Of a stretch of 64,000 bases of DNA, positions 11,751 through 26,700 are shown piece by piece (position 1 is the stretch's first letter; every line of letters begins with the position of its first letter). The DNA is taken from positions 393,880 through 457,879 of the forward strand of contig CAADRB010000074.1 in the NCBI GenBank assembly GCA_900708905.1, given 5' to 3'. The notes beneath the pieces were generated by a model. The model made no database searches. It had not been told where the DNA came from and saw only the letters and a list, made by a program, of their open reading frames with translations. Both the position numbers and the translations under genes were made by a program. The DNA is from Hymenolepis diminuta (taxonomy: Eukaryota > Platyhelminthes > Cestoda > Cyclophyllidea > Hymenolepididae).

Positions 11751-14700
11751 GTTCGTTACTTGCTTTTCTCTTGTGAAATGTATTATTCTTTGGTTAAACA
11801 TTATCGTTTTGCTCAATATCGTGTAAATTTTATTCTTGAAGTTATAATTTAATTTACTGTTATATTCCCAATTCATGGCTTGTTTCACACTTGATAAGTC
11901 TTAAGGTATCTTATTACAAATTTTCAAAAATTACGTTTTTCCAACTTTTTGTTCCGCTTTTCGTCCATAATATGTGTCTCAAAAATGCTGGTCACTGATT
12001 TGCATTCATTCCATTTATTGATGTCGAGTTCTGTTATTAATAATCATTTTTTTCCTTTTGCAGCATCATCAAATCTTTTGTGCTGATAGCTGACTTAATT
12101 CAGTTTTGCTCGGAAAATATTATTTACGATTTAGGGAGGATTCCATGTCTTTTACGTATAACTCTTCTTTATAATGCCATAGATTTCATTTTTTTACTTG
12201 TTCGACGGGTTTTATCGAGGATGGTTCTAGTAAAATGGTCTCTGATCTTTTAATGCGTTCATTAATATGTTTCACATTTAGATTTCTCTTGATAAAGAAT
12301 CGAACTATTTTTCCTGTTGTTCCTTAAGTGGGTTGGTCTTTGTATCACGATTTTCTGCAGAATTATCTCTCGCGTTCTATTAAATGTATTTAATGTTGCC
12401 ATTAGATTTCGATCCTCGGAAGCTGTAATAAAGATGTTCATCTTAATGATCTACTTAAGGTTCCTCTTTGTACCTATTGGCAAGATCTCACCATATGTCT
12501 GGTTTGCAATATCTATTTACCTAAAATGGGAGTTCAAGGATTCCGCATTCCTGTACCGTGTGTGCATGTGTGCAGGATTCAAAGTGCAAACGTTTGTCAG
12601 TCGCCGCGTCACACCTTGGCAACTTAACTACCGGCTTTGTCTCTCACAGTGAAGTCCCCTCTCTGTTTTGAACTTCTCACGAGTGTATATATTTCAATGA
12701 GGAATAAATACACGACTTATTTGGAAAGGGTAGAAAGTAAATCGAATTCTCTCACTATCTCTTGTTTGAACTATTTGTCGCAGAGGAAGGGTTATTCCAT
12801 AATTATCAAGATCAAATCTTAATTTTGACTAAATATACTGCGTTTCGATCAATTTAGAGCCGAAGTTAATCTTATTTGTTCTATTTCAACATCTAACCAT
12901 CGCTTGTTTAGTCGGGTTTTCAATTTCGCCGATTTGTACAGTGTTCAAGAAACGTTATATCGTTTAGCTGCCGGTTTTGTTTTTCGTTATTTCTTTAAGA
13001 ATTTCAAACCATTCGATGGATTATTCTACAGTAACTGTTAGTGTGTGTTTGCCTCTGATCGATTTACATTCCAACTTTTTTCCATTTCACCACAACATGT
13101 GAATATCTTTTTTGAAATCATTTAGTTTCACATTTTTATATTTTAATACTTACATGATATCGTCTGATTGCGATTTTAGTAAATTTTACGGTTCAGATAT
13201 GGCCTTGACTTCAGGACGTCCTCATCTGTACTTCCACGTAATTCCGACCTAAGGACTTATCTTTGGAATCCAATTGATCTTATGTTGAGATTTCGATCAT
13301 GTACTTTCTTGACTCTGTTGATTTGGAGAATAAGAATAGCTAAACATAGGACCGATAATGTTACGATCGATTTTCTTTCGATATAGTTTGAACCTGGTAA
13401 TTGATGGCCATAAATGTTTTCTCTGATAGTTTAAAATAACATCGTTTTTCAAGATAAATGGTCTAGCGACTTAATCAAGTTTAATTAGTTCAATTAAAAG
13501 TTTTAATCAATCAGATTGTCTTATCTTGTATGAAAATCCTTTTCCTGTTGTTTGATCATTTTCTGACATTGCATGCCATTGTTTTCTACAAGGTATAAAT
13601 CTCGAAGCTTCTAATTTTGGCTTTTTGTAGAACTCAATTAATTTTGTTAAATCATTTCTTTAAAACCCGTGTTGGAATATATTATTTAACTGACTATGTT
13701 TGGATTCTCAGATTTTCGAGTTTATTGTATTTAATAGTAGCTTTTGTATCGGATGAAAGATCTTGCCTATAAAAGCACATCATTTCCTTGTCGTCTTCCA
13801 CCTGTCTGATTGTTTATTTCATTTTCATTTTACCATTTACCGTTCCTCAAATTTGAAGAGTGAATAGGTGAATTAATTCGATGTTATTTAGAATAAATTA
13901 TATGGGAATTGTGGTTTGTTGATGGAGATAATTTCTGGTTTTTTATGTAATGAGATAGTCTATATTCACCACCTACTACTATACTTAATGCCTATCTAAC
14001 TGCTTGGTTTTGTTTACATTCAATTCCGATTTTATTAAATAACACGAGCCTGTCATTTAATAAATTTATTTGATCAGTGTCAATGTTTCGTGTTAATTTT
14101 ACAAGTGATGTTTAAACTGTTTGATCTTTTATCGAATTCCTCAAATCGTATGTTTAAAAATAACCCATACGGTCAAACTACGCGCCTCCTTTTCCTTTCT
14201 ACTCTTAGACTATGACTTTCATGTCTTAGGGCTGAGTTGTTGCAAGGCTTTACTTAATGCCAAGCTTCTTTTTGAATCTCATTAATGCTTATTGTACACT
14301 GAATGTCAATCGGTACTTAACTTACTAGTCAGAATTGACGCACGCCTTTTATAGCTCCTAGCTTCACGAGCTTGACTGGTACTGATACAGTTTGATCAGT
14401 TTTCTGGTTACTGCATTTTAGAATGATTGCTAATGCTGTCAGGGCAGCTATAAAAAGGATTCTTTTGACAAATTTCGTAATTTCAATTTCTGAATATATC
14501 AAGCGTGATGTTTTCTTATTATCGGGGTTTATATTAAGCACAATATTTATATCCACGGTGTCCCGAGATGCCAAAGATTTGCGTACGAGCCTGGTATTGG
14601 TCCCATGGTAGTTTTGTGAACAGACATCTAACGATTTTGGATTCATGGAATTTAAGCATCGTTTAGGTCATTAGTACATATTTAGAATCCAGACAAAGCA

Positions 14701-17700
14701 CGTACGAATTCTTTAATGGTTTCGCCGATCCCTGATCGCTCGACAAATCCGTGGTGTATAATCGTTAAAGGTGCTTGCTTAGGCGATATTTTATAATTTA
14801 CCCACGATATGGATGTTTTTAATGATATTTGCTTATATTCCACGATGTGATCTTTTGTCAAATAACATTATTTAGAGGTTCCATGATACAGATATTCACT
14901 AATTCGACTTTTTGGAAATTTAATCCTAAATCTCAAATGTTATTTGATTAGTTTAGAAAGATCGGTTGTGCACTCGAGTTATCGTATTATTAGTTGGCAT
15001 ACTGTTCTCTGATCTATGGGATTGTTAATAAATAAATAAATAAATAAATTTATTTAATAGCGCTATTGGAATTTGTTACCCCAAGATAACTCCCAACACC
15101 AAATGCGTAGTTTACTTTTGACCCGCATTGAATGTTGCGAAACTGTTTCATCGAAAAGACAAACACAGAAGGGTTTTATGGGGTTTTGCGTGTTTTGATT
15201 GAACTAAATTAGGTGTAGATGAAAAGAGATTGATTCATAACTTCGGTCAAACTTTAACTCTCGACACTGTCTTGAGGGGTAAATGTTTTTAGGTAAAGGT
15301 TCCGTCCCAGTTTGCGATCTGATATGCGCGTTAAAGGGATCATCATCGATTCCTATAAACGGAATTCAAAAATATTTTCTCATTAACCTTACCAAGATCA
15401 CCTAGAAAGGGACTAATGAAGTAGAATTTTGGCAGAGGGAGAGTATTTTAGTTCCAATTAAACGAGAGGCATGCATACTTTCTAGTGTGATTGCCCATCC
15501 ACATCACCGGGTATGCATTAATGAACACCAATCTCCCGGCTTCTTCCTTGGCAGACGCGTACATTAACCACTGTGCTACTGCAATTTCTCTTACCGATAG
15601 ATAGGTAATACTTTTCCTACCTCTTATTTTACAGGATTTCTACTACATTGAGGACGGCAAGGACGTGGGGAATTCTGTTCGTGAAAAGGCACGCAGCCTA
15701 AACGCTCTGTTGAGAGATGAGGAGAGGCTACAAGAGGAACGTGCAAAGGCTCTCTTGGCACGGGAGAGACTCATGCATGGTGGAGCTCTCGGTGCTTCGG
15801 GTCCCTCTGCCTACTCACCACCTTCTATGTCCGGATTTGGTCGGTCTGCTTCCTCTTATGGAGATGAGAGAAGGCCATCTTCTCAGCCTTCTTTCTCCGG
15901 TGCTGGTAAGTCTTGCAAATTGCCCAAATTTGAAGCTCATTCATATTTTTGCAATTAGAGCTCTGCAGCATTAGTTCACCAATTGAATCAAGTAGGATAT
16001 CTATATAATGAACTTTTAATGTTTCATATAACCTACTTTGAGAAGCCCTTGAGGCAAATTCCTTCAAGACCAAGGTAGAGGGTAAGGAAATTTCGTTTGT
16101 ATGATTTTTCATTGCCAGTGGTAATTCTGTGTAAGTTACTGGCTCTGGCCGCTTATTTACTGCCATAGTGATGTCTAGGATCGGTTAGAGATATTCAGGG
16201 TTTGATGGTGTTTCGGAGGTAATCTTGGGATTCATACTGGAATGGAATTCAGATCTGAAGTGCCTCTTCTTCGAAATTAACACGTTTAAAGTTGTTAAAT
16301 TTAGCCTTTCTCTTAGTAAATTACCCTTCCGACCTGATCAATCGGGCCATGGCAACCTGTCGAGTAAAAGTTTGCTTTTTTCAGTTTGTTATTTTTCATT
16401 AATTTCTGCTACATTCATTTTGCCACCTTTCAGCGACGAACAAAATTTATTGCCACTTATTCTCTTTCCATTGAAGAGTTCCAACCTGCCTTTTGAACTG
16501 ATCTTAAATGATATTTTATTGTCGACGCATTAATTTCTAATCTTGTGATAGTTACGACTTAATGAACTGCGAACTTATTCACTTTTGATCAGTAATTTCT
16601 AAAGAAATCAACGTCATTCATAAAGGTCATTTTCGTTTGTTTTCTTCAACTTCAGCCGAGATTGAGTTTAAGTTGTAAAATTATAATATAGTACTATAAC
16701 GTTTAATCAAATTATTTATTTTGCCAAGTAATTCTTGGTAGTCCTTGAATTTTGGATCCTTTTTTTGACTCTTCATTTTTTAATAAAGAAGTTCTTATTT
16801 GTCTTCTTCATGTTCTGATTTTAACAAAATGAACCAATCAGAAATATTAAACAAATGTCATGAATATTTTCGTTTTGTTTTCATTACTTCACTCTATCGG
16901 CGCCGCAATTAGGTCCAATTTTATGTGATAACGGTAACTGATTGAGTAGCGAGCTAATTCCTCTAGAAACGCTTTCTAGAAGCTTGCGCCAGTCACGTCC
17001 CTTGAGACTTGTGTATCAGGATTTCTATTGCGTCGCGCCGTGAGTTTTTGTTTGTATATATTTAAATACGCTGGATCAGAAACGCGAAAAATCTGCTAAG
17101 ATTAGGAAATGTGATTTCAGCATTTTTTTACTTCTATCTTTTCACTTTTTAAATGAAAATATTCGTTATTTTTGGACGTCTTCTCACAATATCTTTAATT
17201 TCTCCTAAAATATAACTTACGTCTTCTTTCTTACTCTCTTGGTCTAGTGATCTTATTGGGCACTTGGGAATATCAGTTACTGCCATAACTACGATCCGAA
17301 AATGTAGTCCATGTAATTCAGTGATCGGATTGGCTAAGATCTACTTTATTGTGGTATTATTATTCATGGTTTTGCCAAAAATTTTAGTTCAAATCTCCAT
17401 TTTCTCTTATGTCTCTGAATACACCACATGGTCGATGGCATAGAATGCATGCTTTTAATACGGGCTCTAGCATCACATGCGCAGGGTCGCTAAACTATTT
17501 CCTGTGGGAAAATTTGCACCACTTACTACATGAATTAGGCTATTTGCTCCACATCATTATTTGTGTTCTTTGCTTTTCATTATTGTGTATTAGAAAACAC
17601 TTTCCAAGTTGGTGTTGCGACAGTGATTCGCGTCTGGCTCCGGTTAAGAATTTGCTCTCATACGAATTTCCACCACTAGTGGAATAATAATGATGATATG

Positions 17701-20700
17701 TTAGAAACTTGATTGGTGATTGGAAAAGATTGAATGCGCTTCCAGTCATTTATAACAGATAACTATAAGGGAGAACTACGTTTAATTAAATGGCCATTAG
17801 AGGGGAAGATTTGATTAACTGCCGCATTTTATCACTATATTTGTAAAACTAGAAGTCTCGAGACGATGGCATTAAATTTATCCTTTAAAAAGAATCAGTT
17901 TCCTTCAGTTTACCCTAGGGTACTTTAATTAATAATGAGTTGAGTGATTTCGATAAGTGAAATAAACTGAATGTGTGTTACTACCTCTTTTTCTTACGTT
18001 ACCTCCTAATTTTGGTTAACGAATCTAACTACCCTTGTTTAAACCTGCTTGTCATTTTCACATGCTTAAGAGGACGTTATAGATCAAACGCCTCCAGAAT
18101 GCGTTGAAAACTTAATTCGGCGAATGCGATTAATGTCGCTTCTACGCATTACCTTAAGTGATGTTTTTATGTGCCTAATTACTAGTTGTGCGTCTCGAAA
18201 TGGCCATTCATTCATTAAGTGCTTAATTATTAATCACTTGATCGATTTCTACTCGCATGAATTCCACCTTTGAATTTCTTTTGGGTATTTTAATCCATTC
18301 CTTTGAAGTGCAATTCAGATGTATTTTAGCCGCCAACTATTCTGCCTATCTTCACTAGAAGAACAGAATAGAGAAAAAGGACAAATCAGAGAAGAATAAG
18401 TAGTTTATTTGTACAATGACGTTGATGGGTTGCGAAATCTGTCAACTCCCTCATCGTACATCAATAGACCCCCTATCACAACTCGAGTTCCACTCGGTCA
18501 TTATTGACGGCTTTGCTCCTAACCCTTCCTTATTCATTCCACAACGTTTGTCCAACTCAAATCTTAAGCTTCAAATTTTTGGGAAGCTTTGTGTCCTGCT
18601 AGCCTTTAAGAAGATTGGACCTTTATTTTAATGGTGAGCGCGCCATATCAGTTCACTAGAACAGTTCGGAGATAACTCGAATGGTGCCTTAATTTATTGA
18701 TCGAATTATTAAGAATACATACAACTGTTAATCTTATGTGATCCTTAATGGTTGTGCTAAGATTAGTTGGTGAACACACGTGGATCTCCGACTGGGACTG
18801 TTCTATCTATTCTAGCCATGATCTTTTTGTTCCTCTCTGGTCTTGGCAAAGGAGTATTAAGGTAGAGTTAAATCAGTTCATTTTCTTAATGCAAAATATT
18901 ATTTTGTACCTATAGTGTGTTCTGCAGTGCAAAAGAGTGGTAGGGATGCTAATATTATTAACAGAGTAGGAGTCAAGGCGAAGAACTCTACATTGAAGCC
19001 AATCATTTTCAATTACTAAGTATCACATTATTATTATCCACCGTAATATGAAAACAATTTTACATTTTGAATTTGAACTAATCGTATAATAACGTGAAGT
19101 ATCATGTGGTGAAAAATTTATACAACCATTTAGGATGATTAAGTTGTAAATTGACAGAGACACGCCTGCAGGGTCATTAGTTCGATAAGGGTAACAGTCA
19201 CGGCAATTGAAGGCTCACAGACATCCTTTAATCAACAGAACAATTGCAGAATTGAGGTAAGGACACTGTAGTGTTACATTTGTGAATAATGTGATTAATT
19301 ACGTGCCCTGTTGTGTAAAATTTTTCAAAATATTTAACATAAAACCTGCAATTTAAGGGAGTGTCGGAATTTTTTCCATTTTCTGTCCAGTTTGATTTTA
19401 AATATTCCATTGCATGGACTTATTTTTGTATTAATATCTGGAATAAGATATGAAACAATTTAGAGTTCTTAGTCCTCGTTCACCGTTAACTCGGCGTCAT
19501 TAAGAGCGAATGATTATCCTTCTAATCTGATTAAAAAATAAATATTAAATGAATATTATAACTGAATGAAAAGGAATCAATATCTGCGCTGTAAAGCTCA
19601 ACGCATGATAAGATCATATTAGAGTACTCTACTTCGTTTTCCATTTCCATTGGCTTTAGAATGTATTGCTTTTAATTTTCAATAGTCTGAATGTAAAATA
19701 GATTTTCAACTTAATTTACATATAAGATACTGGTGTAGCTCTTACACTTTATTGACATTCAATCTGAATTTTGCTTTCCCTTTGATTGGTTCTAAACTCT
19801 GTCACACGAATTCTATCTTTATTCGCTTGTTCTTTTAAATATATTCGAAAATGTAACTTTTCTATTTTTGATCAAGTCATTTAATCGTTCACCACAATTT
19901 CATATTTCGTAATCCAGCTATTAATATAAGAATACTTGGCTTTCGGTCTTTTTATTAACGAGTTTAATGAAAGATTATTTCATGGAAATGTAGGCAGGTT
20001 TCATCAAATCGCCAGTATAATAAAAGAACTAAGTACGATATTAGTGATAGTTTCACTTACGAAGGGACTGTAAGATGATGAATTCCGTTCATCTTTCCAA
20101 AGACTAAGTGAATAGACAATAGCTTGTCGTGGTGACGTACATGCTAATACAGCATGGGGAAATAAGAGAGGAAGAAAGTGGAACTTACCATATGCTCAGG
20201 GAACATAAAAGTGGGGTAGGAAAAAAACTGGGTCATTTTGGTCATTTGCATATACGATCTAATGTTGATCGGAATTACTGTGTGTAAACAAAATTATTTT
20301 AGTTGGAGCTAAATGGCGGCGTCCACTCCGAAGTGCAAATTCACATTTCGATGTTCCATTAATGAATTGAGTTCTAGAATCAATCTGAATTGCCATTTTC
20401 ATCGCATTAAACTTTGACAGCATGCATTAACAGTGCCACTATTTCATTCAAGATTTTAACTTCACATTTTTCAATTGGAAATGCAAAAGGAAACAAATTT
20501 AATTGTCATTCTTTTAGAAATTCATTTCTTGACAATGCAGGGGTCAAATTTTTTATCCTGACAAATTGTGAATTGTATGGAAGTTTCCTGAAATTTCAGT
20601 CCTATTAAGAAATATCCTTATTAATATAGAGTGTTGGTGATGCAAGAATCAACGTGCTCATGTGCGAAGTCAGAAGTTATGAGTTCGATGTCTATTTTCG

Positions 20701-23700
20701 CACATCCAGTGAGCAGAATGGCTAACTCCACTGGTTAAGTCTGGCGTATAGATGATGTGGCAGAACTCGATTTTTCATCAGAGGGGCTCTAGTATACTAC
20801 TCCTTTGCCCAAGATAAGTGGTAGTGTAGTGCTAAGCATGGTTCATTTCTGTAATCAGAGGAAGGTGAATGAAGGTAAAGAATACATGCATACTTTCTCA
20901 TCATAACTCGCAGGAGTTGATATGGACGAAGGACCTTACTACTTCTGCTGCCACTGTTAATTATAGACTGCAGTTTCTTGTTCCCTAACATTGGCAGCTA
21001 TTATTATCTTGTCTTTTTATTTTACTACCTCCCTTCATTAAGTTTATAGCTTTTTGTTTTAGAAAGCGTCGATTTTATGGTGTTTGTAGCGGTGTAAACC
21101 CAAACATTTTGTAAAATGACTAGTTTGAAACCCAGAAACGACCCTCTGTCCGAAGTTTTATAGTACATCTAAAATCCACAATTCTGATAGTTTGTCAATA
21201 GTTAAGAAGTTATTCCGTGCAGAAGGCAGAATTACTAGAATATAAGTAAACGTTTGAAGTTATCAATGAGACTGGCTTGGGATGTTGCCCATTGTTTTCT
21301 ATGCACTTCCCCAGCCGGCCTACTAGTCTAGGTTAAAGTGTGAAAAAAGCTTTCCCTAAAAGGATATTGAATACCCTATGATTTTGTGTGTCATTCTTGC
21401 ACAGTAAGCTAACTGACAAAAGGAAATCTGTTTAATAGATAGTCTGCTTTAATAATTTGATGTATTAAGAAAGGGCATTATGTAATATCTGACGGATGAT
21501 TGATTTCACGTCAGGTTGAAGATTGGTTCTTGACAGGTAGGTCTAGACTTTAAGTGAAATCACAGTTTTATACACGTTTTTCTTGCAATCGGTCATATCT
21601 ATAACACCTATCGGATAATACGTGAAGATATTTAGCGATTTTCACAATTAAAAAACTATTACTGACATAATAATAACAGTGGTGTGATTGTTGATCATTC
21701 AGCAACTAAACTCGACGGTCCATTTTCCGCATTTAGTTCCCAGGTACATTTAATGATGTGTATTATGTAGCATGCTGAAAACTGATTAGGAAATTATCAC
21801 TGTGCCACCCTTTCGTTCGGCGCATGTCCAGTGAGCAGAGGGGTCAGCTGCACTGGTCAGGTCAGGCTTATATAGAGTGGCAGAATTTGAGTCTCACCAG
21901 AGAGTCCCCATGGTGCCACTTTCTGCCTAAGGTGGGTACTGGTAAATGCTTTTCTAAATGGACATGGGAATAATAATTATCGAAAGCAACCCGATAGGTC
22001 CCAATCTCCGAGTTGCAGTATTTCTTCTATCTATTTATGCTTTGTAAGTTTCTCATTCTTTTTTCATTCTAGGTGGAATTTCAAGTGACTTGGATTCCGC
22101 TCAGCCACAGTCTTATACAGAGGAACAGTTGCAACTCCAGTTGGCTCTAGCTATCAGCAAGGAGGAACATGAACGCGAACTTCAGAAACGCCATGAAGAG
22201 GAGGCCAAAGAGGCCCTTAAACTTCAAATGGTTCTTGAGCAGAGTAAACGTGAGGAACAGGTACATTATCGTTTTATTCTTGCTTTATTCATTTACCATG
22301 TTTTAATCTCGTTAGTAAAAATAGACTGATGCCCTATTGATTTCTTTAATGCTACATCTTATTCGGTCGCTTTTTAAACTAATTTATCTACTGCTTTATC
22401 AGCTCACGAAACCAGTTCGACTAGTGCCTTCATTATACCATTTGTATTGTCTATTATGATCCAATAAATTCAGGTTCACACAAAAATCCATTAATTGTAT
22501 TTGATTAAAAGACATGTGCTACTTCATAGCACATAGACCTCTAACTGCATTGGTGTATACTTCTTTCTTCAAATATGGGGTACTTTATCACCTATCTTTC
22601 ACTATCAATATGAATTTGGGGAAGTGTTTTTCTGAATAAATGGTTATGAATGATAAGTGATATTAAAACGCATATTAATGAAACGGTATTGCTTATCTTG
22701 GTATCACATTCAGCCCTTTGCAGGGGAGATAAATACTCAGCCAATTGATTGCAGACTTGCCTTGATCTTTGCCATTTTATTTGACTCCCAAAGAGTAGCA
22801 GCAGTTTTTATTTAGCATGAAACATCACACACCCTAGAAACGGGTCATGATGATCACCTGTCAAACGTTAATCTTGTCAAAGATTCAATTACTTATTTTA
22901 AAATATCTCGTTTCTTTTATTGCCTCTCACAGGTATTGTGGTTAAAACTCATGCAGAAATTATACTCTGGCAATCTCCTAGAGATCTTCTATCATGAGAG
23001 TGTATAATGGCATTCTCATCTCAATGTCGATTTATTCCTCTTTCATACCAAAAGCGCATTGTTTGTAGACAGCCATTTATCATTTATAGCGTCGTTCAGT
23101 TCTCTCATAGTGGCTCAATTAGCTATCATCTCATGATGGTCTCATCTCACTTATTTATAAGCCTTGTCGATGGTATGCAATTCTTCACCACTGTGGCATT
23201 AGTACACTTTGTGCGTATAGTTTTTCCTCCATATATAACATACGAAACAGTGTCTCATCACATGCATTCGAATAAATACCACAGCCAGCCAATTTCCGTT
23301 TATATATATGTAGTTTTTTTGAGCTGGGCTATATTTCTTATTAAGAAATGTCCCCATTTGTCCTTCATCCACTCACATAATTTTATTAATATCCTTTTGT
23401 TTCCTGCTTAAATATGGGGCTTTAGTTGTTCTTATTTCTTTATAATCATTTCTGACACATTTTTTCATATTCAATAGAAGATTTCTATTCTTTATAATCG
23501 ACTGTGTATATAGGCAGAATATCGTAAGGCAGACTGCGCTTCACATCTTGTTACAGCTTGAATTGTCTATGCGAGTTGTGTTGCTATTTCAAGAAAAGAC
23601 TCTACTTTTTACAGGTTTTTAATGAGGTCTTTGTTCTTCGAAATTGTCTGTATGACTGATGGGTCACACCCAAGCTGACACTGTGCAGTGTTTTTGATTA

Positions 23701-26700
23701 CACCAGAAGAGACTTTCATAGAGAAAAGAACCTAAAATAGAACCATGTCATTCCATTGTCACTTATATATGATCTAAGCTGCAGACTGGGGTATATTATG
23801 ACTACAGTACACCTCAGATCCAGAGGAAGGAGAAAAGTTTAACCCTTAGCATTATGAAGAAAGTAAAGTGATTTATTTATGACTTAACTATGGTGTATCG
23901 ATTGGCTAGTAATGTTGCAGTGAAAATATCTCAGTCCCAGATACGAACGTGAGCGTAAAGTAAGCGAGAAACTCAGTATTTGAGCAACGAATTATGTGAT
24001 CAAATTTTATGAATTTTGTTCAGGTCATCAAAAATATTCTTTTCTTCCTCTTCAGGACCTGAAGTGTGGGCCATATTTGTAGCAACCTCTAAGATATTCT
24101 TGAAACTGCCCTCCTGAGAAATCCTTAATCCTTCTCTAGAATTAATACTCCACTAGCATAGATTACACTGTAGTTGAGTTGGAATATCTGGAAGTTTAGT
24201 CGATGATAATCTATTTGAGAGTAATTGTAAAATGTACTTTCAGTTAAGCCGCATAGCAAGCTGAATTCGAGGTTTGCGTCATCGTTATAGTAATAAGCGA
24301 TACATTTCAATTCTAACATTATTAGTAACTATTGCATGGTGATCAACTAAATGTACTTATTATTAAGGCACCACATCACATCTTAGAATCGGTTCGGTCT
24401 TGTGATTTCATTTAAGATTAAATTTCATCCTAATTTCATGATATGTTTATTGGTTGCCAAAGACAGTCTGCATCGCAATTTTCGGGCCCTTTTACTTATC
24501 TTGAATAGAGGAAAGTGATTCAAAACTTCTCTTAGTGAGAAGTTACTATTCAACCTTCCTTCTGAATGGTGTTTGTGTCTATTAAATAGACATCCATTGA
24601 TAAATTTCGATTTCAATATAACGTAAAGAACTTATGTTGCAGGTCGATTTCCCATTATTGAAATATTTTGGCATTTGCATAGGTATAAAACCTCATGGTG
24701 ACAGAAAACTATACCAATTTGTTGAATAAAAGTGCGTCTCTATGACGCGTTGTTACTAATGCTAAATCCACATGGAGATTAAAATGAGTGTGTTGTTAAT
24801 CCTTGCCCTGGCAACCTCGATTGATTGACGTTGTTGTAATTGAATTTATGACAGAATCCCTCGGTTTTGACTTCCTAGGTTTCATCTTTGGCTGTTGATT
24901 ATAGAAAGAGTTGGCAGTAATGCGTTGAAGCTATGAAATCCACCAATGCAATAACCTTAATGGCTTTCTAAACACGTGTATGCTCGAGCTTTCGCATAAA
25001 CACGCAAGTACATCTATCTCATTAATACACGAGGTAATCACGAATCTTTTCACACGTGTGAGATATCAATCATTCATCTTAATTGATATGTCTTGTAGGT
25101 GATTAATCTGATTCCATCTCTTTGCTTTCAGATTGATGAGTAATTTGACCTGTTTGACGGGTTCGATTTTTTTGTGGATATACATAGCGCTCAAGCAATA
25201 TGTCTGGAGAGTTAGAGTAGATGGAAAGTATTCTTGAGCTGTTCTTACGAGAAACTCGCTTTCTACTTATTTTTTGACCAGAATTAATCAGTGAGGTTGG
25301 CCATCCCCACAGCACTGGATGTACGTCAATAAGCATGAATTTCATTTCACTTTGATCACTGCGTACGTGCATAGTTCAAATTTTTGTACAATATTCACGT
25401 GTGTATGTTTCAGTATTTCACATTGTCCGTTTTCCTCGCTCACATGCCCTATCTATGGGCTTGTTTACCTTGACCAAAGACACCTTAGTGAATCTCTAGC
25501 ATTTGCTATGCATCCGCATATGCATGCGTAATGCAGCCGTATCGTCGCTGATCGATTACATGCACAGGCAAACCTAGTCACTCTCTTCCTTCAGTCAGAG
25601 ATTGGCTGAACTGGTTTACTTGGCTGTGCGTGTGTAACCGTATTGGTTTACGCACAACTTTGTGATGTTCAGGTCAAAGTTTCTGGTCTTCGCCTCTTAG
25701 TCTCTTTTCCACTGTACGTCTCTATTAATCCTTCTTAGCACTTTTTATAATATTTTAGACTACCACGTTTTTAAACTTTCTGTTAAATTCACTCTTTTTA
25801 AAGTTTGTTATCGACTAGAATTATAAGAGTCCATACTATGACGAGGGGTATAGAGATCCAGAGAACTTATACCACTTCATATGGTGTGTCTGCACCTTTT
25901 TGTCGAGACTTATAAATCTCAGGATTTTTACGGTCCTGAGGTTGTATTTCATAATAAACGTGGTTCCATATTATTCACATTTTCCTATTTGTGTTGACAT
26001 GTGTCGGTTGTGAAATCAATGGACTATTTTTTCAAGATTCTGATATCCACACAAGTTATCTTGTTCCTGGCTTACACGAAATGTAATTTATTATGACTAG
26101 TCCTCGTATTGGACTCCCTTTAAATGGTAGGCAATTGTTTATTAATTCTTTCGTGTATTTTGACAGTTTTGATGAATTGATGAATGAGGAAAAATTTTCT
26201 CATATCTTTAATATTGCTGCCAGAGTATTTCAGGACCTTGTGGGAGAAGAAGCTATTTCGACCAGAGTTATGATTGCTTTAAATTCTGAACCCAATCACC
26301 AGATGGTGTGAGCTTTGTGTGACTTTTGATGAATCAGACCTCACATCTACATGTTCACTACACCATCAGTGAACCACAAAAGGTGTGTAAAGAATTAGGA
26401 ATTTATGTGAATATCGGCTCTTATTTAATAAATCAATTCGAATAAATAAACGATGTTATTATTATCCCCAGTAATGGGTATCTCACGTTTCAAAATTTAC
26501 TGTTCGTCCCCTGCATTGTAGCAAATGCTTGTATACTGTGTTTCGTGCTTTTTGCTCGTTTTTTTTAATTAATTAGGGTCAGTTCTGCCACTTTATTTTC
26601 GATTTCTGTCAGTGGTTGAGAGACAAAATGGTATTTGGCAAGTAATATTTTTAATATAGCAGATAGGTAAATATTTTAGGTTGCTAGAGCTCCGTAAGCT

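Larger units (their letters stand above)
11751..15634 (+). other. Epsin intron 1
   Basis: 3884 bp, AT/T-rich. An AATA tetranucleotide tract lies near 15030-15050, and a SINE-like minus-strand copy near its end. No nested gene is supported. Confidence 0.65.
15906..22072 (+). other. Epsin intron 2
   Basis: 6167 bp, AT-rich. It holds two plus-strand SINE-like copies (20630-20835 and 21795-21965). A 71-codon open frame at 18416-18631 has no recognisable motif. No nested gene is supported. Confidence 0.6.

Noticed and set aside
11619..11888. Minus-strand open frame overlapping epsin exon 1
   Set aside because: Overlaps the conserved ENTH exon and has no motif of its own.
18416..18631. 71-codon frame in epsin intron 2
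   Set aside because: No recognisable motif, splice context or composition shift. Treated as chance.
23007..23411. 134-codon frame in epsin intron 3
   Set aside because: Its His/Ser/Phe/Ile-rich peptide fits chance translation of T-rich DNA. No domain.
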